DNA of 64,000 bases, from assembly GCF_020564935.1 (NCBI RefSeq), contig NZ_JAJCXB010000008.1:1-64000 (forward strand), in the 5' to 3' direction. The position numbers and the translations under genes were made by a program. Source of the stretch: Streptomyces pinistramenti. Lineage in GTDB: Bacteria > Actinomycetota > Actinomycetes > Streptomycetales > Streptomycetaceae. A model generated the notes under the pieces. It saw only the letters and a program-made list of their open reading frames with translations. It did not search any database and was not told the origin of the DNA. Below are positions 38,994-47,688 of this stretch, one piece after another. Position 1 is the first letter of the stretch. Every line of letters begins with the position of its first letter.

Positions 38994-39031
38994 CCCCGGG
39001 GCCGGACCGTAGCCGTGCTCCGGCCCCGGGG
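38994..39031 (+). terminator. Hairpin terminator after the glycosyltransferase gene
   Basis: Perfect 13-bp arms CCCCGGGGCCGGA / TCCGGCCCCGGGG with a 12-base loop. Confidence 0.75.
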
Positions 39032-39183
39032 CCGAGGGCTCAGGCCCCGCTCTCCGCTCTCGCATCCACGGCACTCAACTCCCCACTCTGACATGGTTGT
39101 TGAGAACGTCATCGCCCTGGCCGGCTCACAGTGCCCGGACGGATGACCAAGCGCTCACGTCCCAGCAACCCCAAGGAACACAC

Positions 39184-40821
39184 GTGACGTCATCGGACGC
39201 GCTCGCACGCGAGCCCGCGGACACCGCACCCGCCGACACCGGCCGCCCGGCCCGGCTCACCCACCGGCAGATCACCGTGGTGCTGTCCGGTCTGATGCTC
39301 GGCATGTTCCTCGGCGCGCTCGACCAGACCGTGGTCTCATCGGCGCTCCGCACCATCGCCGACGACCTGCACGGCCTGACCGCGCAGGCGTGGGTGACCA
39401 CCGCGTACCTGGTCACCGGCACCATCGCCACACCGCTGTACGGCAAGCTGTCCGACATCTACGGGCGCCGCATCATCTACCTCGCCGCGATCCTGCTCTT
39501 CGCGGCGGGGTCGCTGCTGTGCGGCTTCGCCGGATCCATCCACCAGCTGGCCGCCTTCCGAGCCGTGCAGGGGCTGGGCGGCGGCGGACTGATGTCCCTG
39601 GCCATGACGATCATCGCCGACATCACCTCTCCTCGCGCACGCGGCCGCTACCAGGGCTGGTTCATGGCCGTGTTCGCCGGGTCCAGCATCGTGGGCCCGG
39701 TGATCGGCGGGGTGTTCGCGGGCCACGACACGCTGCTGGGCATCGACGGCTGGCGGTGGATCTTCCTGATCAACCTGCCCATGGCTGCCGTCGCCCTCTC
39801 CGTCATCATGCGCGTGCTGCGCCGCGTGCCGCACCAGCCCGTTCGGCGCCGCCTCGACTACGGCGGCGCCGTCGCGCTCACCGTCGGTGTCGTCCCCTTG
39901 CTGACCGTCGCCGAACAGGGCCGCAGCTGGGGCTGGTCCTCGGCACCCGCGCTGACCACGTACGCCGTCGGCGCCGTCGGGCTCGTCGCGTTCCTCCTGG
40001 TCGAGCGGCGGATGGGAGAGGCCGCGCTGCTCCCGCTCCGGCTGTTCCGGACCCGTTCCTTCCGGCTCGGTACCGTGCTCCACTTCATCGTCGGCATCGG
40101 CATGTTCGGCGCCATGACGACGCTGCCGCTCTACCTCCAGCTCGTGCAGGGGATGAGCCCCATGACGGCCGGGCTCGCCATGCTGCCCACCATGGCGGCG
40201 AACGTCGTGGTCACCCTGGTGGTCGGCCGCCTCATATCCCGCACCGGCAACTTCAAGGTCCATCTGGTGACCGGCGTCGTCTGCATCACGGCCGCCATGC
40301 TCGCCTACGCCACTCTGCGCGCCGACAGCCCCATGTGGCACGTCTCCATCGGCATGCTCTTCATGGGCGCGGGGCTCGGCGCGTCGATGCAGACCATGAC
40401 CACTCTGGCCCAGTCGGAGGTGCCCGGCCGCGACATGGGCGCCGCCACCGCATCGGTGAACTTCTTCCGCTCCAACGGCGGGACCGTCGGCGCCGCCGCC
40501 TTCCTCTCCATCCTCTTCTCCCTCGCCGGCGCACGCATCAGCACTCGCCTGGCCACCGCACTCCAGCAGCCGCAGCTGCGCGAGCTGGCCGAACAGGAGC
40601 GCAACGCCGACGCGTTGAAGGGCGTGCTGGGCCCGGACGGCACCGTGAACCTGGAGGACTCCGCCTTCCTCCACACCCTCGACGCCCGCCTCGCGCGGCC
40701 CTTCCTGGAGGGCTACGTCAGCGCCATGCAGGTCGTCTTCCTCACCGGCGCGGCCGTCACCCTGATCGCCGTCGTGATCGCCGCCTGGCGCGTACCGAAC
40801 CTCAAACTCGCGGACGACTGA
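39184..40821 (+). CDS. DHA2 family multidrug exporter (14 TMS MFS)
   Basis: 545 residues from GTG with AAGGAA upstream. Fourteen hydrophobic segments. Helix 1 motif LGALDQTVVSSALRTIADDL, motif A GKLSDIYGRR, antiporter motif C SSIVGPVIGG. Typical QacA/EmrB-like drug:proton antiporter. Upstream is a glycosyltransferase and downstream a TetR gene, which may be its regulator. Confidence 0.93.
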   Translation: MTSSDALAREPADTAPADTGRPARLTHRQITVVLSGLMLGMFLGALDQTVVSSALRTIADDLHGLTAQAWVTTAYLVTGTIATPLYGKLSDIYGRRIIYLAAILLFAAGSLLCGFAGSIHQLAAFRAVQGLGGGGLMSLAMTIIADITSPRARGRYQGWFMAVFAGSSIVGPVIGGVFAGHDTLLGIDGWRWIFLINLPMAAVALSVIMRVLRRVPHQPVRRRLDYGGAVALTVGVVPLLTVAEQGRSWGWSSAPALTTYAVGAVGLVAFLLVERRMGEAALLPLRLFRTRSFRLGTVLHFIVGIGMFGAMTTLPLYLQLVQGMSPMTAGLAMLPTMAANVVVTLVVGRLISRTGNFKVHLVTGVVCITAAMLAYATLRADSPMWHVSIGMLFMGAGLGASMQTMTTLAQSEVPGRDMGAATASVNFFRSNGGTVGAAAFLSILFSLAGARISTRLATALQQPQLRELAEQERNADALKGVLGPDGTVNLEDSAFLHTLDARLARPFLEGYVSAMQVVFLTGAAVTLIAVVIAAWRVPNLKLADD

Positions 40822-40856
40822 GCCCGACGCCTCCACCGCGCCGCCCGGCGCCCACG

Positions 40857-41390
40857 TCAGCGGTCGACGGCGTCTCCCCGGCTCTCCGGCGTGGGGAGAT
40901 CCTGGCGATCGTCGGCGTGAACGGCTCCGGCAGCTCCACTCTCACCCGCCTGCCCACCGGGATCCACCTGGCCGACAAGAGGCACGTGACCTGGAACGGC
41001 TCCGACCTGCCCACCATCGATCCCGCCACCGTCTGGGCCTGCACCGGACCGGTGCCGCAGATCTTCGCGCAGCGGCCACTGCGCGTGCGCGAGAACGTGA
41101 CGCTGGGGCAGCCGCGCACCTTCGACGACGGCCGGGTCCGGGAGGCGGTCGAGATGAATCCGAGAGGCGAACACCGGATCTTCGAGCGGATCAAGGCCAT
41201 CGCCGGGGACCGCATCACGAGCGTCGTCACCCACCGCCTGGAGAACACGCAGGTGGCCGACCGCATCGCGGTCATAGAGCAGGGCCGCATCACCGAACAG
41301 GGCCGGTACGACGACCTCGCCCACGCCGCCGGCGCCTTCGCCGGACTCCTCGCACTCTCTCAGGGCCGAGAGCGGAGGCACATCGGTCCT
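40857..41390 (+). pseudogene. ABC transporter ATPase remnant
   Basis: Reads as an ABC nucleotide-binding domain with Walker A Lys replaced by Ser (GVNGSGSSTLTRL), a Q-loop-like region (VPQIFAQRPLRVRENVTLGQ), and then a jump to VVTHRLENTQVADRIAVIEQ. The LSGGQ signature and Walker B are missing, removed by an in-frame deletion near 41155. No start codon with a ribosome site. Not a working ATPase. Confidence 0.75.
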
Positions 41391-41465
41391 CAACGGTGCT
41401 GCGGCCGCACAGCCGATCACGCCCGCTCACCCAAGCCGCCACGGGGAGGCACCTCCTCGCTTGTC

Positions 41466-41485
41466 TATTGGTTGCACGCCCAATA
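41466..41485. promoter_or_regulatory. Inverted repeat TATTGG-N8-CCAATA upstream of tetR
   Basis: Perfect 6-bp arms in an AT-rich 20-bp block ending 10 bp before the TetR start codon. Candidate autoregulatory operator. Confidence 0.5.
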
Positions 41486-41495
41486 AAATTCCCGT

Positions 41496-42251
41496 ATGTC
41501 ACCCGCCGCCCAGCGCAAGCGCATCCGGAAATCACCTGCCGACCGACGTGCGGAGATCGTCGACGCGGCCGCCGCCGTCGCCCTGACCGAGGGCCTTGAG
41601 TGCATCACCCTGCGGCGGATCGGCGAACGGCTCGCCGTCCGGCCGGGATTGATCGGCCACTACTTCCCCGCGGCGGAGGACCTCGTGGCCGAGGCGTTCG
41701 GCAGCGCCGCGAGCGCCGAACTCGACACCCTCCTCCCCACCGAGAGGCCCGAGGGAACACTGACGCGACACCTCGCCCGACTCCTGGCGCACGCGACGGG
41801 CGAGGCGTACGACAACATCAGCCGCCTCTGGATCAACGCCCGGCATCTCAGCCGCTACCGGCCCGCCCTGCGCGAACGGGTCGGCGAACAGGAGGCCGCC
41901 TGGCGCGGGCGGCTGACGGACCTGATTCGCGAAGGCGCCGAGCGCGGCGAATTCCATCCGGACGACCCACATGTGACGGCCATTCAGATTCTGGTCGTGC
42001 TCGACGGACTCGGCGCCCACGCCAACACCGACACCAGCAACCGCCCGCTCGCGGTGACCCGCATGGCCGTCACCACCGCGGAACGAGAACTCGGCCTGCC
42101 CGCCGGGGCCCTCGCCCACCCTGCCGACACCTCCGACGACACCCGCGGCGGCAGCCGCGATGACGACCACGACGCCACCCCGGATGGCACGCCTCCCCCA
42201 CCCGACGCCAACGGCCGCCCCACTGCCGGACCGCTCGCCGACCCCGTTTAA
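41496..42251 (+). CDS. TetR-family regulator with BetI-like C-terminal domain
   Basis: 251 residues. HTH: GLECITLRRIGERLAVRPGL, IGHYFPAAEDLVAEAF. Ligand domain as in BetI-type repressors (QILVVLDGLGAHANTDTSNR). A disordered, Asp/Pro-rich tail of about 40 residues follows. An AT-rich inverted repeat lies just upstream. It probably controls itself and the DHA2 exporter encoded before the ABC remnant. Confidence 0.9.
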   Translation: MSPAAQRKRIRKSPADRRAEIVDAAAAVALTEGLECITLRRIGERLAVRPGLIGHYFPAAEDLVAEAFGSAASAELDTLLPTERPEGTLTRHLARLLAHATGEAYDNISRLWINARHLSRYRPALRERVGEQEAAWRGRLTDLIREGAERGEFHPDDPHVTAIQILVVLDGLGAHANTDTSNRPLAVTRMAVTTAERELGLPAGALAHPADTSDDTRGGSRDDDHDATPDGTPPPPDANGRPTAGPLADPV

Positions 42252-42452
42252 CGAATGCCCCACGCCGACAAACGGGACAGAGTGTCCTATTTCACCTCTC
42301 CTTCTCTAGGCGCCGGCGGCGGCCGCCCGTATGGTCGCCCTGTACCACGGAGGTAATCCGCCCCCCAGCCCACCCGCCGGCAGGGTGCCAGGCCGGTCAC
42401 GTAGGGCCCGTAGCGCAGCCTCCGACACTCAGTGGACAGGACACACGCCTTC

Positions 42453-43349
42453 ATGCACCGATCACGCACGGCACGCTGCGCACGGCGCGGTCTGGCCGCT
42501 TCCCTGGCCGTCGGGGCGCTGCTCACCGCGCTCACCACCGCGACCCCGGCATTCGCCGACACCTCAACCGCCGCCGCGCAGGACTCACGAGTCGTGTGCA
42601 CCTCCCGTACGCCTGGGCTGGCGCCCGCGCTGTCGCGGGACATAGCCCGCGCCCTTGCACCCCGGCAGGGCGATTCGGCACTCGCCCTGTACGACCGGCA
42701 CACCAGAACCCACTGCGAGTTCAATTCCCACGCACGCTTCGACTCGGCCAGCGTGGTGAAGGTCACAGTGCTGGGCGCCTTGCTGCGGCAGGCCGAAGAG
42801 GCGCACCGCGAGCTGACACCGGACGAGGTGAAGCTGACCACGGCAATGATCACCAAGTCGGACAACGCCTCGACCTCCACCCTGTGGCGCCGGATCGGGC
42901 CCGGCGGCATCAAGCACTTCCTGGCCCTGGCCCACCTGCGGCACACCGTCCCGGGCCCGGGTACGACCTGGGGCCTCACCCAGACCACGGCCGGCGACCA
43001 GCTCGCCTTGATGCAGCTCCTCACAACGGAGAACCCGGTGCTCTCCCCGGCCTCACGGGGCTACGCCCTCGGCCTCATGCGGCACGTCGCCCCTGACCAG
43101 CGGTGGGGAGTACCCGCCGGTACGCCCGCCACGGCAACGACGGAGGTCAAGAACGGCTGGCTGCCGCGCGCAACCGACGGGTGGCGGGTGCACAGCATCG
43201 GCTCCTTCACCGGCCACGGCCACGACTACGGCATGGCCGTCCTCTCGTCCGGCAACCGCACCATGGGCGACGGCATCACCACCATCGAAGGCGCTTCCCG
43301 CGTCATCCACCGCGACCTGAGCCGTACGCCCTCCCCGGCGAGCCGCTGA
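42453..43349 (+). CDS. Secreted class A beta-lactamase-like serine hydrolase
   Basis: 298 residues. Signal peptide with Arg-rich start and AFA cleavage site. Serine motif ASVVK near residue 108 (SxxK), SDN motif TKSDNAST, and VKNG in place of the KTG triad. Overall length and order match class A beta-lactamases. The altered KTG suggests a related esterase or peptidase rather than a broad lactamase. Monocistronic. Confidence 0.87.
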   Translation: MHRSRTARCARRGLAASLAVGALLTALTTATPAFADTSTAAAQDSRVVCTSRTPGLAPALSRDIARALAPRQGDSALALYDRHTRTHCEFNSHARFDSASVVKVTVLGALLRQAEEAHRELTPDEVKLTTAMITKSDNASTSTLWRRIGPGGIKHFLALAHLRHTVPGPGTTWGLTQTTAGDQLALMQLLTTENPVLSPASRGYALGLMRHVAPDQRWGVPAGTPATATTEVKNGWLPRATDGWRVHSIGSFTGHGHDYGMAVLSSGNRTMGDGITTIEGASRVIHRDLSRTPSPASR

Positions 43350-43362
43350 GCCGGGCCCGGCG

Positions 43363-44244
43363 TCAGGTCCCGGACAGTGCCGGCCCGAGCAGTTCGGCCG
43401 CGAAGTCGTCGACCGAGCGCGGCGGGCGGCCGAGCACCTGCTGGACGCCGTCGCCGAGGCCGGTCACGCCTTCGCTGCGGTAGTTCGCATACAGCCCGTA
43501 CAGGCCGTCGACGACACCCGGCGCGACACCCTGCCGCAGCAGTGCGTCACGCCAGGCGGCGTCGAGCGGGACGTCGACGTACCGCGCCGGCCTGCCCAGG
43601 GCGGCGGCGAAGCGGTCGGCGAGCCTCGGCAGGGTCAGCGCCTGCGGTCCGCTGATCTCGATGCCGCCGCCGACCGGGTGCTCCGCCAGAAGTTCGGCGA
43701 CCGCGACGTCCGCGACGTCCGCGACGTCGCGTACATCCACATATCCTCGGGCGCCGGGTCCGGCCGGGTCGGCCAGTGTGCCCCGGCCGATCGCAGCCGC
43801 GGCCGGGAGGAAGTTCTACAGGAAGCGATCGGGCCGCAGCACGGTCAGTTCCGGGACGCCCACGCTGTGCAGGCGTGCCGTGATGAGGTCGTGGGCGCCG
43901 GTGACGGCGTCCGGGAGGATGCCGTCACCGGCGAACGGGCGAGCACCGAGCTTGACGATCCGGCGCACGCCGGCCTCGACGGCGGCGGTCCCGAGGTGCG
44001 TTTCGGCGGCGACCTGGTCTTCGGCGAAGGGGTGCGCGAGATAGAGCCGGTCCACGCCGACGACCGCGCGCCGGACGTCCGCCGCGTCCGTGACGTCCCC
44101 GCGGAAGATCTCGCCGCGGACCCCGTCGAGCGCCTTGGCACCGGCCTCGGAGCGCACGAAGTAGCGCACGTCGCTCCGCTCGCGCAGCGCCTCGGTCAGA
44201 TGGCGCCCCACCCCGCCGTTCGGTGTGGTGACCAAGATCGGCAT
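43363..44244 (-). pseudogene. NmrA-like NAD(P)-binding protein with one internal amber stop
   Basis: A single frame of 293 codons reads through as an NmrA/azoreductase-like reductase: ATG with GGGAG upstream, MPILVTTPNGGVGRHL, AVEAGVRRIVKLGA, VPELTVLRPDRFL, then TAG at 43816-43818, then NFLPAAAAIGRGTLADPAG, YVDVRDVADV and GPQALTLPRLADRFAAALG. Only the stop breaks it; a CAG to TAG change would suffice. A 9-bp triplet repeat (43702-43728) gives DVADVADV. An intact related gene is at 53071-53952. Confidence 0.83.
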
Positions 44245-44445
44245 CGAACTCCCTCTGTCCACACCGGCCCCGGACCCTCACCCGACCGACCGTGATCACG
44301 TCTCCTCTCGCCCCAACAGCGCCCGGACACCTGCGCATTCCCCACCAGGAACTCCACTCGGAAACCCGGCAGCGGCTCCCCACGGAGTGCCCAGCGCCGG
44401 GAGCCGCCTTCACCACGGCCCGCGAGAACGCAGCCTGACGACCCT

Positions 44446-45561
44446 TCAGGCGATGACGTTCTCCGGCGTATCCAGCCAGACCTGCTCTCCCTCACGGGTG
44501 ACGCTGATGCCGGCGCGGTCCCGTTCGGGCCGGCCGCGCCGCTCCCACTTGCGGTAGGAGCGTTCCGCCTCGTCCCACAGGTTCCGCGGCCCGTACTGGC
44601 CGATCACAAACTCCTGGGCCCCGGGCTCGTAGTCGGCACAGGCCCATGAACTCCGGTCGTCGCCGAGGATCCAGAGCGTCGATTCGCCGCTGTTGTCGTC
44701 CGCCTCGGCGAGCAGGTACCACGCGTCCGGCAGGTCGAGGCCGACGAAGAACAGCGCCTCCGCGTCGCCTGCGATGTTCAGTGGCGACAGGGGACTTCGG
44801 GTTTCCCGCTCCTCGCCTCGGTGGTGCAGGAAGTCGCTGAGGTAGCCGCGGGCAGGACGGCCGGTGCGGGTGCCCATGAAGGCGGGGTAGCCGCAGAACC
44901 GGCCGTGGGCCCGGCCGTCGGCCGTGTCCAGCACGGCGAAGCTGTGCGAGAAGAAGCTGCCGCCCCAGGGCGCCACGATCCGGCCGGCGGGCACCTGCTC
45001 CACCCACGCGTAGGGAATCGGGGTGGTGTAGGTCGCGATCAGCCGGTCGTAGGGGGCACCGTCGGGCCTGCCCTGCTCGCCACGGCCGCAGACGATCCGC
45101 GGACTCAGGCCGGCGGCACGGCAGTTGGCCCTGGCCGCGGCCACCAGCGCGGGGTCCACGTCGACGGACGTCACGGCGCCGGAGCCGATACGGTGGGCGA
45201 GCCAGGCGGCGTTCCAGCCCGTACCGGTGCCCAGTTCCAGGACGCGGTGACCGCTCTCGGCCTGGAGCAGGCCCAGCATCTCCAGCATGATCGTGGGCAT
45301 CGAACTGGACGAGGTCGGCAGCCGGAACGCGCCCTCGGGGTACTCCTGCCCGTCGTTGACCTGAGTGATCACCGGCACGTCGTCATAGACCGCGGCCAGC
45401 CACTCCCCCGGGCGCTCGCTGCGCACGACCGTACGGCCCCGCACCTCGATGGCGTCCGGCAGGAACAGCTCGCGCGGCACGCTCCCCACGGTGTCCGCCC
45501 AGCCGGGCGGGATCGAGCCCTTGTCCCCGAGGATCTTCAGCAGGCGTGCCGGTGAGCTCAC
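44446..45561 (-). CDS. PIMT-type methyltransferase, candidate aspartimide-forming RiPP enzyme
   Basis: 371 residues from GTG. Residues about 1-210 are the protein-L-isoaspartate O-methyltransferase fold: SVPRELFLPDAIEVRGR, QEYPEGAFRLPTSSSSMPTI, VLELGTGTGWNAAW, TPIPYAWVEQVPAGRIVAPW. A C-terminal extension of about 160 residues, beyond the housekeeping enzyme of about 220, matches the peptide-modifying members near graspetide and imiditide genes. It starts three bases after a 36-residue charged peptide gene. Likely role: methylating an Asp of that peptide, which then closes to an aspartimide. No ATP-grasp ligase adjoins. Confidence 0.85.
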   Translation of the reverse strand: MSSPARLLKILGDKGSIPPGWADTVGSVPRELFLPDAIEVRGRTVVRSERPGEWLAAVYDDVPVITQVNDGQEYPEGAFRLPTSSSSMPTIMLEMLGLLQAESGHRVLELGTGTGWNAAWLAHRIGSGAVTSVDVDPALVAAARANCRAAGLSPRIVCGRGEQGRPDGAPYDRLIATYTTPIPYAWVEQVPAGRIVAPWGGSFFSHSFAVLDTADGRAHGRFCGYPAFMGTRTGRPARGYLSDFLHHRGEERETRSPLSPLNIAGDAEALFFVGLDLPDAWYLLAEADDNSGESTLWILGDDRSSWACADYEPGAQEFVIGQYGPRNLWDEAERSYRKWERRGRPERDRAGISVTREGEQVWLDTPENVIA

Positions 45562-45564
45562 GTG

Positions 45565-45675
45565 CTACTTCTTCGGAGGGTCGGGGACCGGCTTGCGCCA
45601 CTGCCCGTCGCCCTCGCGAGGGGACTGCTGTTTGTCCCCGTCGGAACCGCCCTTGCCGTCTCCGTGCTTGCCCAT
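45565..45675 (-). CDS. 36-residue charged peptide, candidate RiPP precursor
   Basis: ATG with GGGGAAGGAAAC upstream, stop TAG three bases before the methyltransferase start. Composition is Gly, Asp and Lys rich, with no hydrophobic stretch: MGKHGDGKGGSDGDKQQ, then REGDGQWRKPVPDPPKK. Three Asp-Gly steps (Asp6, Asp12, Asp23) are the sites most prone to aspartimide formation. No family recognised. The tight coupling to a PIMT-type enzyme is the reason for calling it a precursor; a small regulatory leader peptide is the alternative. Confidence 0.65.
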   Translation of the reverse strand: MGKHGDGKGGSDGDKQQSPREGDGQWRKPVPDPPKK

Positions 45676-45968
45676 GAGCCGTTTCCTTCCCCCGGAAATC
45701 AACAACGGAAAGTCTGCCGGATGCGCAGCGGCGGCAAAAGCCCGCATCACGCCACCTCTGCGCTCCCTCACCGCGCCGACGGCTGCCGTCCGGGCCCGCC
45801 CCGGTTCGGATGGCGGCCGCGTCCGTGCACGTTGACGCCGTGCCGTGGCACCCGCCAGGAAGCCGGGCGCCCCCGCAACCTCCTCCGTACCGGCCGGAAT
45901 CCGGACCCCACGAAGGAGTGATCCGTGAACCGTCCACAGGCTGCGGTTCGGGCCTCGGGCGCCCCGTT

Positions 45969-46937
45969 CTACGGATCGGGGAGGAAGCCGCGGTAGCTCA
46001 AGTCCGCGTGCGCCCAGGTCACTCGGGCGTCGATCAGCCGGGTGAGGGTGTAGCGCACGGGGGTGAAGCCGTGCCCGCGCCAGAAGGCGTCGCCCACCGG
46101 GTTCGCCGATGTCCACTCCGTGCCGCATGTCTCGAAGCCGTGCGCGGCGGCCCAGTCCGTCATCCCGGCAAGCAGCGCGGTGCCGGTCCCCCGGGACCGT
46201 GCGGACGCGGTCACCACGGCGATGCCGATCGTCGCCGTCGCGCGGAAGCGGGCGTCGGGACCGGCCTGCGTCATCCCGGTGAGGTGCCCGTGCTCCTCGG
46301 CCACCAGGAGCAGTTGGCGGTCCTCGGTGAGGGCTTGCCGGAAGCCGTCATGGATCGCCCGGAGGTCAATGAGCGCGGGGCGGAGCATGGGCGGTTGCGC
46401 GTGGAACTTCTGCGACTCCAGGGTGAGTTCGGCGAGGTCCTCGGGTCGTGCGGGGCGTACTCGGGCGGCCCGTGCGGTGGCGGGCGGCGGCTGCGGGGGC
46501 CGGATGCCCTTGATCTGGTCGATGCCGAAGCCGAGTTCGGTCAGGCAGTCGGTGACGTCGCGGTGGCCGGCCGCGACGAGGACGGTGTGCTCGAATCTGC
46601 CGGCGGCGACGAGGTGGCCGGACAGGGCCGCGTACAGGGCGCGGTAGGTCTGCCGCCGGCCGGTGGGCGCGGCGGCGTGCTGGTGGATGCGTATCCGCGC
46701 GCGCTGGTCTCCCGGGGGCCCGGTCAGGGCGGCCGCCAGGTAGCCGACGAGTCGGCCGTCCCGGACGGCGGCGACGGCCGGTCCTGCGTCCAGGACCGCG
46801 TCCACGAGGCGCCTGGCCACCTCCACGTCGGCCAGGTCGAGCGCACCAGCGCCCTGCGCTTGCCTGTGCCCGCCGGCCAGCAGCGCCGCGGCCGGCTCCG
46901 TGAAACGGCTCTCGAACGGGACGACTTCCAGGTCCAT
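45969..46937 (-). CDS. Tandem GNAT acetyltransferase
   Basis: 322 residues, ATG with GGAGG five bases ahead. Two GNAT units: residues about 1-160 (degenerate) and 170-320, with the acetyl-CoA loop ASARSRGTGTALL and the closing WRGHGFTPVRYTLTRLID. Fold of the mycothiol-synthase-like two-domain type. Substrate unknown. Confidence 0.85.
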   Translation of the reverse strand: MDLEVVPFESRFTEPAAALLAGGHRQAQGAGALDLADVEVARRLVDAVLDAGPAVAAVRDGRLVGYLAAALTGPPGDQRARIRIHQHAAAPTGRRQTYRALYAALSGHLVAAGRFEHTVLVAAGHRDVTDCLTELGFGIDQIKGIRPPQPPPATARAARVRPARPEDLAELTLESQKFHAQPPMLRPALIDLRAIHDGFRQALTEDRQLLLVAEEHGHLTGMTQAGPDARFRATATIGIAVVTASARSRGTGTALLAGMTDWAAAHGFETCGTEWTSANPVGDAFWRGHGFTPVRYTLTRLIDARVTWAHADLSYRGFLPDP

Positions 46938-47020
46938 CCGGCCTCCGGGGAGAACCGGCCCGGCAGGGACAGAAGGAAGGCTCTCGCGAGCCGGGCCGTT
47001 TCGGCAGGGCCGGCATGGGC

Positions 47021-47057
47021 CCCGGTGGCGGCCCGTGTGTGTCGTACCGCCACCGGG
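47021..47057 (-). terminator. Hairpin terminator after the isochorismatase gene
   Basis: Perfect 11-bp arms CCCGGTGGCGG / CCGCCACCGGG just below the isochorismatase stop. Confidence 0.65.
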
Positions 47058-47068
47058 AGGGCGGGTGG

Positions 47069-47626
47069 TCAGCCGAGGGTCTTGGACCACTCGTCGATGG
47101 TGACGGCATCGGCCTGCCGGGGGAACACCTTCGCGGTGAGGAGCTGGTGGACTTCGGGGTCGGGGTCGTAGCAGGCGTCGGTCAGGACGGTGAGCCGGTA
47201 GTCGAGGTCGGCGGCCTGGCGCAGGGTGGACAGGACGACGCCGCTGGTGGCGATGCCGGTCAGGACGAGGTGGTCGATGCCGCGGGACCGGAGGACGAGT
47301 TCCAGGTCGCTGCCGCTGAACGCGCTGACCCGCCTCTTGGTGACGACGGTCTCCTCGGGGCGGGGCGTGAGGTCGGGGTGGATGGCGGCGCCGGGGTCGT
47401 CCGCGGTGAACGCGCCGGTCGGCAGGGCGCCGAAGGACTTGTTCCGGGGGTGGGCCTCGGGGTGGCCCGCGCGGAATCCGATGACGACGTGCAGGACCGG
47501 GATGCCGGCTTCGCGGGCGGCGGCGACGGCTCCGGCGAGCCGCGGCAGATAGCCGGGGTCGTCGACGCGGCTCACGATGGCGTTCTGGACGTCCATCACG
47601 AGCAGGGCGGTGTTGTGGTGCGTCAT
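47069..47626 (-). CDS. Isochorismatase-like hydrolase without the catalytic Cys
   Basis: 185 residues. Fold and two of three catalytic residues fit: ALLVMDVQNAI (Asp) and VVTKRRVSAFSGSDLE (Lys). At the nucleophile position the sequence is GIATSGVVLSTLR, so the usual Cys is replaced by Val. This variant is a recognised subgroup, often called cysteine hydrolase in databases, but its chemistry is unclear. Third gene of a MarR-MFS-hydrolase operon, so it may act on the toxic compound exported by the MFS. Confidence 0.88.
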   Translation of the reverse strand: MTHHNTALLVMDVQNAIVSRVDDPGYLPRLAGAVAAAREAGIPVLHVVIGFRAGHPEAHPRNKSFGALPTGAFTADDPGAAIHPDLTPRPEETVVTKRRVSAFSGSDLELVLRSRGIDHLVLTGIATSGVVLSTLRQAADLDYRLTVLTDACYDPDPEVHQLLTAKVFPRQADAVTIDEWSKTLG

Positions 47627-47688
47627 GTTGCGTGGCCTTTCGGGTGTTGGTCGTTGGTGCCGTTGGTGAGGTTGTCGGTGGCAGCGGC

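Noticed and set aside
43702..43728. Three 9-bp repeats CGCGACGTC as a regulatory array
   Set aside because: They lie inside the NmrA-like coding frame and encode a DVADVADV stretch; a coding repeat is the simpler reading.
44446..45561. Graspetide cluster with ATP-grasp ligase at 50643
   Set aside because: The ATP-grasp gene is 5 kb away, on the other strand, paired with a GNAT and of the small-molecule ligase type, so it is not treated as part of the peptide locus.
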